39,732 bases of DNA, taken from positions 1-39,732 of the forward strand of contig PAYS01000045.1 of NCBI GenBank assembly GCA_002715265.1, given 5' to 3'. The notes under the pieces were generated by a model, which was not told where the DNA came from, did not search any database, and saw nothing but the letters and a program-made list of their open reading frames with translations. Shown here one piece after another: positions 27,797 to 37,027 of this stretch. How positions within the stretch are numbered: position 1 is the first letter of the stretch; every line of letters begins with the position of its first letter. Origin of the DNA: Candidatus Pelagibacterales bacterium. Its GTDB lineage: Bacteria; Pseudomonadota; Alphaproteobacteria; TMED109. A program made the translations under genes and the position numbers.

Positions 27797-27853
27797 ACTT
27801 TATTCTACTACATGCTATATTTTATAGCTATGAATTAATAAGGGGTTAGAAAA

Positions 27854-28606
27854 ATGATTAATTACAGTAAAGAATTTACAAATAAAGTTGTTATAATTAC
27901 AGGAGCAGGAAGCGGAATTGGGAAAGAAACAGCTAAAAGAATGATTGATAATGGAGCAAAAGTTGCTCTATGGGATTACAATAAGGATGCATTAATCAAT
28001 ATACAAAAATCATTAGGAGATAATAGTATTGCAATAAACGTAGATATTTCAGATGAATTTTCAGTAAAAGAGGCAGCAGATAGAGTTAGAAATGAAATAG
28101 GTTCACCTGAAATTTTAATAAATTGTGCAGGTGTTGCTGGAGATAATGCAACGGTTGAAAATACTGAAGTAGATGAATGGAGAAGAGTTATAAATATTAA
28201 TTTAACTGGAACTTTTATATGTTGTAGAGAAATTGTTTCAGATATGATAAAAAATAATTATGGAAGAATAGTAAATATAGCTTCTGTTGCGGGTAAAGAA
28301 GGAAATCCAAATGCCGCACATTATAGTGCTTCAAAGTCTGGCGTAATAACGTTTACAAGATCTTTAGGTAAAGAGCTAGCAAATACAGGTATTTTAGTAA
28401 ATTGTATTACTCCAGCCGTTATAGAAACTGAAATGCTTGCTCAAGTAAGTGACGAACATAAAGCTTATATGATATCAAAAATTCCTATGGGAAGAATGGG
28501 CCAACCTAGTGAAGTTTCCTCATTGATTTGTTGGTTAAGCTCTAAGGAGTGTTCTTATAGCACCTCGGCAGCATTTGATTTATCAGGTGGAAGATCTACT
28601 TATTAA
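27854..28606 (+). CDS. Short-chain dehydrogenase/reductase (FabG-like)
   Basis: 250 aa; ITGAGSGIG, NCAGVAG, YSASKSG active site. Confidence 0.93.
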   Translation: MINYSKEFTNKVVIITGAGSGIGKETAKRMIDNGAKVALWDYNKDALINIQKSLGDNSIAINVDISDEFSVKEAADRVRNEIGSPEILINCAGVAGDNATVENTEVDEWRRVININLTGTFICCREIVSDMIKNNYGRIVNIASVAGKEGNPNAAHYSASKSGVITFTRSLGKELANTGILVNCITPAVIETEMLAQVSDEHKAYMISKIPMGRMGQPSEVSSLICWLSSKECSYSTSAAFDLSGGRSTY

Positions 28607-28689
28607 GTAATATATGTTAAATATTTTTGCTTTTTAACAATTAATGTTGTAATAAATACATTATATACATTTTATTTGGGGCATAAAAT

Positions 28690-29013
28690 ATGAATTATAT
28701 AAAAAATATACTATGGATAGCTTTAATTGGTTTTAGCTTGATTGCTCTTTCAGGTTGTCAAAATGCACAAATGGCTTCTCAAGAAGCACTTAGTGCAACT
28801 GGTAATTCAGAAACACAACAAGATGAAGCTATAGCTGCTGCTCAAGCATCTGCTGATGCAGCTGCAATTAAAGCTAATGAGGCATTTCAAGCTGCACAAA
28901 CAGCGAAAAGAGTTGCAGATCGTGCGGTAGAAATGGCTAATCAAAATCAAGCAGCTCTTAGAGCTTTAAATGATAAGATTGATAGAATGTTTGAAACAAT
29001 ATCAAGAAAGTAA
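28690..29013 (+). CDS. Small Ala-rich Lpp/OprI-like outer-membrane lipoprotein with C-terminal Lys
   Basis: 107 aa; LSGC lipobox; AAAQASADAAAIKANEAFQAAQTAKRVADRAVEMANQ heptad coiled coil; ends ISRK. Confidence 0.8.
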   Translation: MNYIKNILWIALIGFSLIALSGCQNAQMASQEALSATGNSETQQDEAIAAAQASADAAAIKANEAFQAAQTAKRVADRAVEMANQNQAALRALNDKIDRMFETISRK

Positions 29014-29039
29014 GTTGTTTTAAATATTAATAAATAAAT

Positions 29040-29065
29040 AAGGCTTTTTCTATGTAAAAAGCCTT
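29040..29065. terminator. Bidirectional terminator between lipoprotein and L,D-transpeptidase genes
   Basis: AAGGCTTTTT-N6-AAAAAGCCTT followed by TTTATTTT; T-rich flank also on the minus strand. Confidence 0.85.
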
Positions 29066-29066
29066 T

Positions 29067-29987
29067 TTATTTTGAAATTTTATGAGGTATGCCTGTTGCT
29101 TCTTTTACAGCAAGTTTTACTTCATTCCAATTTACCTTCAAAATATCTACTCCGGCAGCTTTTTGAACAGATTCATACGCAATTGGTAATAAATTTTTAT
29201 CATTATTTGATGATTTTACACTATTTTCTCTTACATATTTTGGTAATTTATGAACTTCTATGTATAACTCACCATTCTTCCATCCTGCTTTAACAGGTTG
29301 ATCTATTATATTTACTTTAGTTCCTTTGTTAACTAGATCAAATAGCTCTTCTACATGTTCGGGATATAATCTAATACAGCCATGTGAAACTTTCATTCCT
29401 ACGCCGTAAGGTTTGTTTGTGCCATGAAGTAAATATGCTGGAATTGACAAATATATTGCCCTTGATCCTAGTGGGTTATTTGGGCCCGCTGCGACCACTT
29501 TTGGTAAATCGGGATCCTCTTCTCTAATTGACTCAGGAGGTATCCAAATAGGATCGATTTTTTTATCTATTATTATTGCTCTACCTAAAGGAGTCTCCCA
29601 TCCACTTCTTCCAATACCAATTGGATAAGATAAAACAGTATTATTTATAAATAAGTAAAGTCTCAAATCACCAATATTTATAATTATACCTTCTCTTTTT
29701 CCAAAAGGTAAAATATGCTCTTTAGGAATTATTAAATTTATGTCTTTACCAGGTATCCAGGGGTCTAAGTCTCCATTTATCGATAAAATATCGGCAAAGG
29801 ATATGCCATATTTTCTAGCAATATCTATTAATGTATCTTCATGCTTTGTTATATAATATTCATTAGAACCAATTAAATCATTTTGTTCTTGCACTATATT
29901 ATTATTTTCTAATATATTTTCTTCGCCCATAGAGGAAAAAGAATATAAAAAAAATATTGGATATAAAATGAATTTAAAAAGCCTCAT
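29067..29987 (-). CDS. LysM + YkuD L,D-transpeptidase (ErfK/YbiS/YcfS type)
   Basis: 306 aa; signal peptide, LysM-like YYITKHEDTLIDIARKYGISFADILSIN, catalytic SHGCIRLYPEHVEELF. Confidence 0.93.
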   Translation of the reverse strand: MRLFKFILYPIFFLYSFSSMGEENILENNNIVQEQNDLIGSNEYYITKHEDTLIDIARKYGISFADILSINGDLDPWIPGKDINLIIPKEHILPFGKREGIIINIGDLRLYLFINNTVLSYPIGIGRSGWETPLGRAIIIDKKIDPIWIPPESIREEDPDLPKVVAAGPNNPLGSRAIYLSIPAYLLHGTNKPYGVGMKVSHGCIRLYPEHVEELFDLVNKGTKVNIIDQPVKAGWKNGELYIEVHKLPKYVRENSVKSSNNDKNLLPIAYESVQKAAGVDILKVNWNEVKLAVKEATGIPHKISK

Positions 29988-30495
29988 ACGAACTATTCCT
30001 GATTATCCTAAGCAAGGTATAATATTTAGAGATATTACAACACTACTCTATAATGGAGAAGCATTAAAATATATAGCAAATAAATTTTATGATAGATACA
30101 AAGATAAAAATATAAATGCAGTTGCTGGAATTGAGGCAAGAGGATTTATATTTGGTGCATTATTAGCAGAAAAATTAAATATTTCATTTGTTCCATTAAG
30201 AAAGAAAGGTAAATTACCGTGCAAAGTAATTTCAGAAGAGTATGATTTAGAATATGGTAAGGACGCTTTAGAAATTGATATTTCTAGCATTAATCCAGGT
30301 GATAAAGTTATAGTCATAGATGATTTAATCGCAACAGGAGGAACTGCTATAGCTGCAGGTAATTTAATTAAAAAACTTAAAGGTAAGGTATATGAATATT
30401 GCTTTTTAATTAACCTACCAGAATTAAATGGTGAGAAGAAACTTATTGATAAAGGTAATAAAATATTTAGTTTAATTACATTTAGTGGAAAATAA
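29968..30495 (+). CDS. apt: Adenine phosphoribosyltransferase
   Basis: 175 aa; LIRTIPDYPKQGIIFRDITTLL, GIEARGFIFGALLAEKL, VIVIDDLIATGGTAIAA. Confidence 0.96.
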   Translation: MNLKSLIRTIPDYPKQGIIFRDITTLLYNGEALKYIANKFYDRYKDKNINAVAGIEARGFIFGALLAEKLNISFVPLRKKGKLPCKVISEEYDLEYGKDALEIDISSINPGDKVIVIDDLIATGGTAIAAGNLIKKLKGKVYEYCFLINLPELNGEKKLIDKGNKIFSLITFSGK

Positions 30496-30496
30496 T

Positions 30497-31615
30497 TTAT
30501 TCCTTATTATCTATATCTTTTTTCTTAGTTATATCCTTAAGTTTAGTATTGAATCTTTGATGTACTATATTTTTTAATGAAAATGCCCATTTATCTAGCT
30601 TCATATTTAATTTTAAAGCATCTTCTTTTACTTCATCTATACTTAGCATATCTGGCAACCCAACATTTATAGGGCCATCTTTAGGTAATTCTCTTCTTAA
30701 ACTATCATCATAAGTAATATCAAATGTTGCCCAGTTAAAACCATCAATTAGTTCTGTAACAATAGATATTTTTAATCCATCAAATGTAGTATAAGTAACT
30801 CTTACTGCTTGATCACTAAATGTAATATCAGATCTATATTTTATATCTACTAATCCTAATTGCTCTAATACACTTCCTATTTGATTTCCTACATATGGAT
30901 TCATAGGCAATGTATCTTCATTTAAATTCTGTATTTTAAAATATTGCTCAGCATAACTATCTCTTTGAATCAAAACTTTTTCATCTCTAGGATGGATTAT
31001 CTCAATATCTGCCGTTCTCCATCTTTCTATTTTGAATAAGGACTCATCTAACCAATCAATTTCATTTTTTGGTACGTCAAAATTTCTCCATACAAGCCAG
31101 CTTTGATTTTCATTAGGTTTTCTTACATATCTAGTTTCTTTACCAAATTTAGAATCTTTTCCAACCAATATATTTGCAACACTATCATTATCTACATTTA
31201 TTAATGATATAAAATTTGCAGAGTCATTTTCTGCATCGATATTATTTAATCCAAGTGTACCATGTAAATTTGGATTTTTAGTTTTAGGTTCAATAGTTTC
31301 TAATTGTGCTACACCAACTATAAGTTTTTTAATTTTATCTAGAGGTACGGGATAATTTGCAAGATTAGGAAGATACCAAATATCTTCATTTCGTTTTATT
31401 GAAAAATTTTCTTGATTATTGGCCACATTAATTTCTGCAATTTGATTTAAAATTTTTAAGCTATTTTCATTTGTTGCAACACTTAAATCTGGAAATAAAA
31501 ATCTTTCACCCTCATATCTTCTATTTTCTGCATCACGATACAAACTAATGAAAACAGTTATAATAAGAATTAAAATTGACAATATTATTACTGAATATGC
31601 TGTAGATTGTTTCAT
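30497..31615 (-). CDS. DUF4340 domain protein
   Basis: 372 aa; N-terminal TM, ...NFSIKRNEDIWYLPNLANYPVPLDKIKKLI; follows a GldG-like gene. Confidence 0.85.
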   Translation of the reverse strand: MKQSTAYSVIILSILILIITVFISLYRDAENRRYEGERFLFPDLSVATNENSLKILNQIAEINVANNQENFSIKRNEDIWYLPNLANYPVPLDKIKKLIVGVAQLETIEPKTKNPNLHGTLGLNNIDAENDSANFISLINVDNDSVANILVGKDSKFGKETRYVRKPNENQSWLVWRNFDVPKNEIDWLDESLFKIERWRTADIEIIHPRDEKVLIQRDSYAEQYFKIQNLNEDTLPMNPYVGNQIGSVLEQLGLVDIKYRSDITFSDQAVRVTYTTFDGLKISIVTELIDGFNWATFDITYDDSLRRELPKDGPINVGLPDMLSIDEVKEDALKLNMKLDKWAFSLKNIVHQRFNTKLKDITKKKDIDNKE

Positions 31616-31623
31616 AATAAACC

Positions 31624-33576
31624 TTAATTACTTTCTCTCATTGTTGCTAAATGTTTAATTCTTCTTCTGCGTCTATTAATAAAAACAAAAATTGCGGATA
31701 TAGATACTAGTATAGGCATTACCCATATATTATATATTTTTAATTTTAGTCCTAATTCTTCAATTTCTACTCTTAAATCTCTTCTTACATCTCTGAGTTT
31801 TTTTCTAATTGTTACAATTTGATCCTTAAATTCTTGTAATGTATCCGCTTGCTCTTTAGAAAGAATTGGTGCTCCATCTTGGGTTGCAATCGAAGCACCC
31901 CTTTGTAAATCTCTTAATTTTTCTTCTGTTACTCTAAGGTCTTCTTGTAGAGATTGTTCTGTCTCTCGATATTTTGTTTCTGCTTCTTTTTGAAGTTCTT
32001 CTACTATAATAAAGGGTCTTACTGCAGTGCCTCTTGTTCTTAAACTTATTAGTTCTCCCCCACCCGCTAAAGATTCCACGGCATTAATAACTAAAGAACC
32101 ATTATCTGCAATAGGATTGAATGTTTCTTTACCAAAATTATCTTGTTTCTGTGTCCAAGTATTATTTGCAAGTATATCAGTATCTGCAAATATAATTATA
32201 TTTCCATTAGATGTAGATGTTAAATGATCCTTATGAAGAGGAATGGGACTAGTATCTTCATTAACTGGTGCATTCTCAATATAAGCAGAATTAAATTTTC
32301 CTGATAACCTAACTGCAAAAGGTAAATTTTTATTTATTGGTTCAAATTCAGATAATAATAATGTGGGATCAGGTCTAAATTGTATCTTAAACCTTTCTAT
32401 TAACATAGAGTCTTGACTTGAGCTATATAATATTTCAAATAAAGACTCAGCCTCTTCAGATCTTATTATAGCACCTGGAGTATTTGTTAAAATACTCTCT
32501 AGTTCATTTGTTATTAGATTATTTGGATTCATATATTCATTTGATAAAGCAATCCATAATACATAAGTCGTGATTCTAGAATTAGAACCACGACCAATAG
32601 TTACTTTTCTTCCTGCAAGTCTGTCTCCTACAATCATTCCTGGTTCAACATAAGCTCCATAATTATTAAATAATGTATTCAAATTAGAACCGGGTATATA
32701 AGTTCTTCTTTGTTCAATTGGTAATGCATTTCTTTGAACCTCAGAATATGGGTCAACAAAAAAGATGGCACCTTTGCCTTTCATTACAAATTGGTCAATG
32801 GCATATCTTGTTTTAAATTTTATATCCTTAGGGTGAACAATCATTAATAAATCTATATCGTCAGGAATTCTGTCTAGTTCATTAGATAATGCAACTACTT
32901 CAAAAATTTCATTTAATCTATTGTATATTTCCCAAGGAGTAACATACTCTGATGATGGAGCATCTGGATAGGCTAATCCTCCATTTATAGGTAAAGTAGT
33001 TATTAAACCGAGTTTTTTCTTTTTTGGGTTAGCAAGATCATTAATGATCCTAGTTAAATCATATTCTAAATAAGTTTCTCTTTCTTGTTCAAAAAATGGA
33101 ATAATTGATATATCATCTGTAGAATTTGTAGCTACTAGTCCAAAGTAAAATTTTTCACCTGCTTGAGATATTTGCATTCCTTGTAAGCCATATAAAATAG
33201 CTAAATCTTCATTATCAGTAAATGGTTCAGGATCAACTCTTTCAATTATAATTTTACCATCTGATTTATTTTTATACTCTTCTATAATTTCTCTAACTCT
33301 TTGTCCGTACTCTCTCATCGGAGCAATATTTCTACTTAACTTGTCAGAAAAAAATAATTTTAATGTAATTGGTTCATCAATTGTTTTTAATATACTTAAT
33401 GTTCCATCATTAAGAGTAAATAGATCATTTTGAGTGAGATCTAATCGAGAAGAAGAAAATATTTGATTACTTAGAGTATTAATAGATAGAAATAGTATTA
33501 CTATTGAAACAATTACAGCATTAAATTCAATACCGGATGAAATTTTATCATTTTTTGTAATTTTAGAAAAAATCAT
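31624..33576 (-). CDS. GldG-like ABC-associated auxiliary membrane protein
   Basis: 650 aa; SRLDLTQNDLFTLNDGTLSILKTIDEPITLKLFFSDKLS; C-terminal coiled coil and TM. Confidence 0.9.
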   Translation of the reverse strand: MIFSKITKNDKISSGIEFNAVIVSIVILFLSINTLSNQIFSSSRLDLTQNDLFTLNDGTLSILKTIDEPITLKLFFSDKLSRNIAPMREYGQRVREIIEEYKNKSDGKIIIERVDPEPFTDNEDLAILYGLQGMQISQAGEKFYFGLVATNSTDDISIIPFFEQERETYLEYDLTRIINDLANPKKKKLGLITTLPINGGLAYPDAPSSEYVTPWEIYNRLNEIFEVVALSNELDRIPDDIDLLMIVHPKDIKFKTRYAIDQFVMKGKGAIFFVDPYSEVQRNALPIEQRRTYIPGSNLNTLFNNYGAYVEPGMIVGDRLAGRKVTIGRGSNSRITTYVLWIALSNEYMNPNNLITNELESILTNTPGAIIRSEEAESLFEILYSSSQDSMLIERFKIQFRPDPTLLLSEFEPINKNLPFAVRLSGKFNSAYIENAPVNEDTSPIPLHKDHLTSTSNGNIIIFADTDILANNTWTQKQDNFGKETFNPIADNGSLVINAVESLAGGGELISLRTRGTAVRPFIIVEELQKEAETKYRETEQSLQEDLRVTEEKLRDLQRGASIATQDGAPILSKEQADTLQEFKDQIVTIRKKLRDVRRDLRVEIEELGLKLKIYNIWVMPILVSISAIFVFINRRRRRIKHLATMRESN

Positions 33577-34311
33577 TTAAATACCTTTCCTAGAATTAAT
33601 AGATAAAATATTTAGAGATAAAGCTCCTATTATCAATGATAAAAAATAAATAATATTTCTTATATCTATTACTCCCCTCGTTAAATCTGTAAAATTTGAA
33701 ACAAAACTAAAAGAAGCAATAGTGTCGAGAAGAGCCTGAGGCGTCCAGCTTGAAAAAAAGTTCAAAACAATTGGTAATCCACTTACAGTAAATAAAAAAC
33801 ATACTGCAATGCTAACTACAAATGCTATTACTTGGTTTTTTGTGAGAGAAGATATGCATGATCCTATAGATAAATAACCTCCTGCCATTAATAAACTTCC
33901 TAAATAACTAGTTAATATCACTCCATTATCTGGATCTCCTAAGTAATTAACAGTAATCCACATTGGAAAGGTTAAAATTAAAGCTATACCAGTAAAAATC
34001 CACGCGGCTAAAAATTTACCAATTACTGTTTGACCTACACTTACTGGAAGAGTCATTAATAGTTCTATTGTTCCATTTCTTCTTTCTTCAGCCCATAGTC
34101 GCATTGAAATTGCAGGTATAAGAAATAAGTATAACCAAGGGTGCCAGTCAAAAAATGCAGATAAATCTGCTTGTCCTCTTTCATAAAAAGCTCCCATATA
34201 AAATGTAAACAAACCTGCCATAAGTAAAAATATTACAATAAATACATACGCAACAGGAGTTGAAAAATATCCATTAAGCTCTCTTTTTGTGATATTTATT
34301 ATTGTTCCCAT
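33577..34311 (-). CDS. ABC-2 type permease (GldF-like)
   Basis: 244 aa; NITKRELNGYFSTPVAYVFIVIFL; MRLWAEERRNGTIELLMTLPVS. Confidence 0.93.
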   Translation of the reverse strand: MGTIINITKRELNGYFSTPVAYVFIVIFLLMAGLFTFYMGAFYERGQADLSAFFDWHPWLYLFLIPAISMRLWAEERRNGTIELLMTLPVSVGQTVIGKFLAAWIFTGIALILTFPMWITVNYLGDPDNGVILTSYLGSLLMAGGYLSIGSCISSLTKNQVIAFVVSIAVCFLFTVSGLPIVLNFFSSWTPQALLDTIASFSFVSNFTDLTRGVIDIRNIIYFLSLIIGALSLNILSINSRKGI

Positions 34312-34319
34312 TTTAATAC

Positions 34320-35051
34320 CTATTTTTTACCTATAGTTAGAGTTCTAAAAACATCATCTAATGTTTCATTATTTGTACCAGTATCCAATAAAGCTTGAGG
34401 AGTTTTATCAACAATTAATTTACCATTTGCTATAATCATAGCTCTGGAACATACGGCATCAACTTCTTCTAATATATGTGTTGATATAATAATGGCCTTT
34501 GACTTTGACATTTCTGTAATTAGCTTTCTAACTTCATGTTTTTGATTTGGGTCTAAACCATCCGTTGGTTCATCTAATATTAATACATCTGGATCATGTA
34601 AAATTGCCTGTGCTAGACCTACTCTTCTTTTATAACCTTTTGATAGAGTTTCAATTTGTTGATATAATACTTTTTCCAAACCAAGTTTATCAATAGCATT
34701 GTTAATACTTTTCTCAATATATTCTTTTTTGATTTTTCTAATACTGGAGATAAATTTTAGAAAACTTATAACAGTCATTTCTCCATATAAAGGGGCACCT
34801 TCTGGTACATATCCTATTTTTTCTTTAACTGCTATCGGTTCTTTATGTACACTATTGCCACAGACTTTTATCGAACCCGAAGTTGCAGGAAGAAATCCTG
34901 TAATCATTCTCATGGTAGTAGTCTTACCTGCTCCATTTGGCCCTAAAAAGCCAAGAACTTCTCCCCTATTAAGTTTAAAAGTTATGTCGTCTACAGCCTT
35001 AAATGGTCCAAAACTCTTTGTTAATTGATTTACTTCAATTAAAACACTCAT
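34320..35051 (-). CDS. ABC ATPase (GldA-like)
   Basis: GPNGAGKTTTMRMITGFL; LSKGYKRRVGLAQAIL; LILDEPTDGLDPNQ; ORF opens at 35075 but MSVLIEVNQL at 35051 is the likelier start. Confidence 0.93.
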   Translation of the reverse strand: MSVLIEVNQLTKSFGPFKAVDDITFKLNRGEVLGFLGPNGAGKTTTMRMITGFLPATSGSIKVCGNSVHKEPIAVKEKIGYVPEGAPLYGEMTVISFLKFISSIRKIKKEYIEKSINNAIDKLGLEKVLYQQIETLSKGYKRRVGLAQAILHDPDVLILDEPTDGLDPNQKHEVRKLITEMSKSKAIIISTHILEEVDAVCSRAMIIANGKLIVDKTPQALLDTGTNNETLDDVFRTLTIGKK

Positions 35052-35176
35052 TAAAATAGGTCCTTGTCTAAGCATAAATTATTGCACATATTTAATATTT
35101 GTGGTCAATAGTTTCAAGTATTTAGTGAAAAAAATAATATAGTATCTTATAAAAGTATTTTAAATAGGAAAATTTA

Positions 35177-35719
35177 ATGTTAACAGAATCTCCAAATATA
35201 GATAAAAATTTTGTAGCAAAAGAGTTTAATCTTAAAAACATAGATGGAAAATTCTATAATCTTAATGATATTAGAGGTAAGAATGGTACATTAATATTTT
35301 TTATTTGTAATCATTGTCCTTATGTAAAAGCAATTGTAAAAAAATTAGTAAGAGATGTTTCTGAATTAAAGTTACTAGGAATTAATTCTGTAGGCATAAT
35401 GTCAAATGATTATGAATCTTACCCAGAAGATAGTTATGATAATATGAAAACTTTTTCAAAAATTAATAATTTTTCTTTTCCTTATTTAATTGATGAAACG
35501 CAAGAAATAGCGAAAAATTATAAAGCAGTATGTACTCCAGATTTTTTTGGATTTAATGATAAATTAAACTTGAAATATAGAGGTAGGTTAGATAGTTCTG
35601 CGTTAAAAAATGATGAATATGCTACTAGAGAATTATTTTATTCAATGAAAGCTATTTCTGAAAAAAAAGAAGTTCCATATAATAATCCAAGCATAGGTTG
35701 CTCCATAAAATGGAAATAA
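35177..35719 (+). CDS. Thioredoxin-like/peroxiredoxin-fold protein
   Basis: 180 aa; FFICNHCPYVKAIVKKLV (CxxC) and SNDYESYPEDSYDNMKTF. Confidence 0.88.
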   Translation: MLTESPNIDKNFVAKEFNLKNIDGKFYNLNDIRGKNGTLIFFICNHCPYVKAIVKKLVRDVSELKLLGINSVGIMSNDYESYPEDSYDNMKTFSKINNFSFPYLIDETQEIAKNYKAVCTPDFFGFNDKLNLKYRGRLDSSALKNDEYATRELFYSMKAISEKKEVPYNNPSIGCSIKWK

Positions 35720-35720
35720 A

Positions 35721-36716
35721 ATGAATGATAAAACTACATTAAAAATTCCTAAATATAATTTAAATTTAAAAATAAATAATAATAAGAATATAGTTCAAGC
35801 TGCACTAGAAGCTGGCGTAAAATTATCTTTTAGCTGCAGATCAGGAGTATGTGGAACTTGCAAAGCAAAAATAATTAATGGTAAAACAGATAATTCTAAA
35901 GGAATTACTCACAATCTAACAAATGAAGAAAAATCAAATAATATAATATTTACGTGTCAATCATTGCCTTTATCAAAAACATTAGAATTGGAATTTTTAT
36001 CTCCATTATCTAAAAGTCTTCTCGCAAACGATAATAAACCTAAAGAATACATAGTTGAAATATTAACTATAAATAAATTACATGAATCATACATAGAATT
36101 AATAACTTCTTTTCCAAAAAGAATATTTACATTTCTTCATGATGGAATGAAAATTCAGTTAAACATAGCAGGTAAACTAAGTGAAAATAAATATAATATA
36201 ATAACTCCTAAGTTAAATCCTGATGGAAGCAATAATGGGTTAATATCTATTTATATACCTATAAATGATAAAGAGATTTATCAAAATCTCTTTCCTGGTG
36301 AAACTATTACAATAATTGGGCCTCATAAGAATGATATACCTGTAAATGGTAAGCCTTATTTATTTATTACAAATAAAGAGAATTTAATTTCTTCATTGTC
36401 AAAAATTAAACAAATATTGTTTATCAATAATGATGCTAAAGTTATGCTAATAAGCTATTACGAGAATAAACATAAAATTCAATTTATGGATGAAATGCAC
36501 AAAATTCAAAATATATATAAAGGTTTCAACTATAAAATAATCATTACAAAAGAAAAAGTAGCTTCAAATACAAGATTTATTTTTGGTAAACCAGTAGATG
36601 TATTAAATAAGATAATATCAAATTTAAATAATCACATAATATTTATAGATAAGAAGAATGGCAAATTAATAAAAAAAATCATAGAGCTAGAAGGCTTAAA
36701 GGAAAATATATATTAA
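35721..36716 (+). CDS. 2Fe-2S ferredoxin domain fused to a divergent reductase-like C-terminal domain
   Basis: 331 aa; CRSGVCGTCKAK...FTC plant-type ferredoxin motif; C-terminal region lacks clear FNR flavin/NAD motifs. Confidence 0.8.
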   Translation: MNDKTTLKIPKYNLNLKINNNKNIVQAALEAGVKLSFSCRSGVCGTCKAKIINGKTDNSKGITHNLTNEEKSNNIIFTCQSLPLSKTLELEFLSPLSKSLLANDNKPKEYIVEILTINKLHESYIELITSFPKRIFTFLHDGMKIQLNIAGKLSENKYNIITPKLNPDGSNNGLISIYIPINDKEIYQNLFPGETITIIGPHKNDIPVNGKPYLFITNKENLISSLSKIKQILFINNDAKVMLISYYENKHKIQFMDEMHKIQNIYKGFNYKIIITKEKVASNTRFIFGKPVDVLNKIISNLNNHIIFIDKKNGKLIKKIIELEGLKENIY

Positions 36717-36717
36717 G

Positions 36718-37017
36718 TTATTTATCACTTTTATTATCATTATCATCTTCAATTTCAATATATTCTGCTTCTGTAAAGTTATTATTTTTTTTCTTAGAAT
36801 TTAAATCCATAAAAATTGCTGGAATAATTTTTTTTATTACTATGTATAAAATTAGTATTACAAATAATACTATTCCTATCCAAGAATCTATTAAAAAACT
36901 GAAAACCTGAACAAAACCAACTAATAAAATAATAATTATTGTGAGTAATGCTAGAAAAATACCTAAACAACCAAGTCTTATTCTCATAGGTATATTATGA
37001 ATACTATAGGGCTTCAT
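36718..37017 (-). CDS. Small membrane protein, hypothetical
   Basis: 99 aa; two hydrophobic segments and acidic C-terminus. Confidence 0.6.
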   Translation of the reverse strand: MKPYSIHNIPMRIRLGCLGIFLALLTIIIILLVGFVQVFSFLIDSWIGIVLFVILILYIVIKKIIPAIFMDLNSKKKNNNFTEAEYIEIEDDNDNKSDK

Positions 37018-37027
37018 TAAATAAGTT

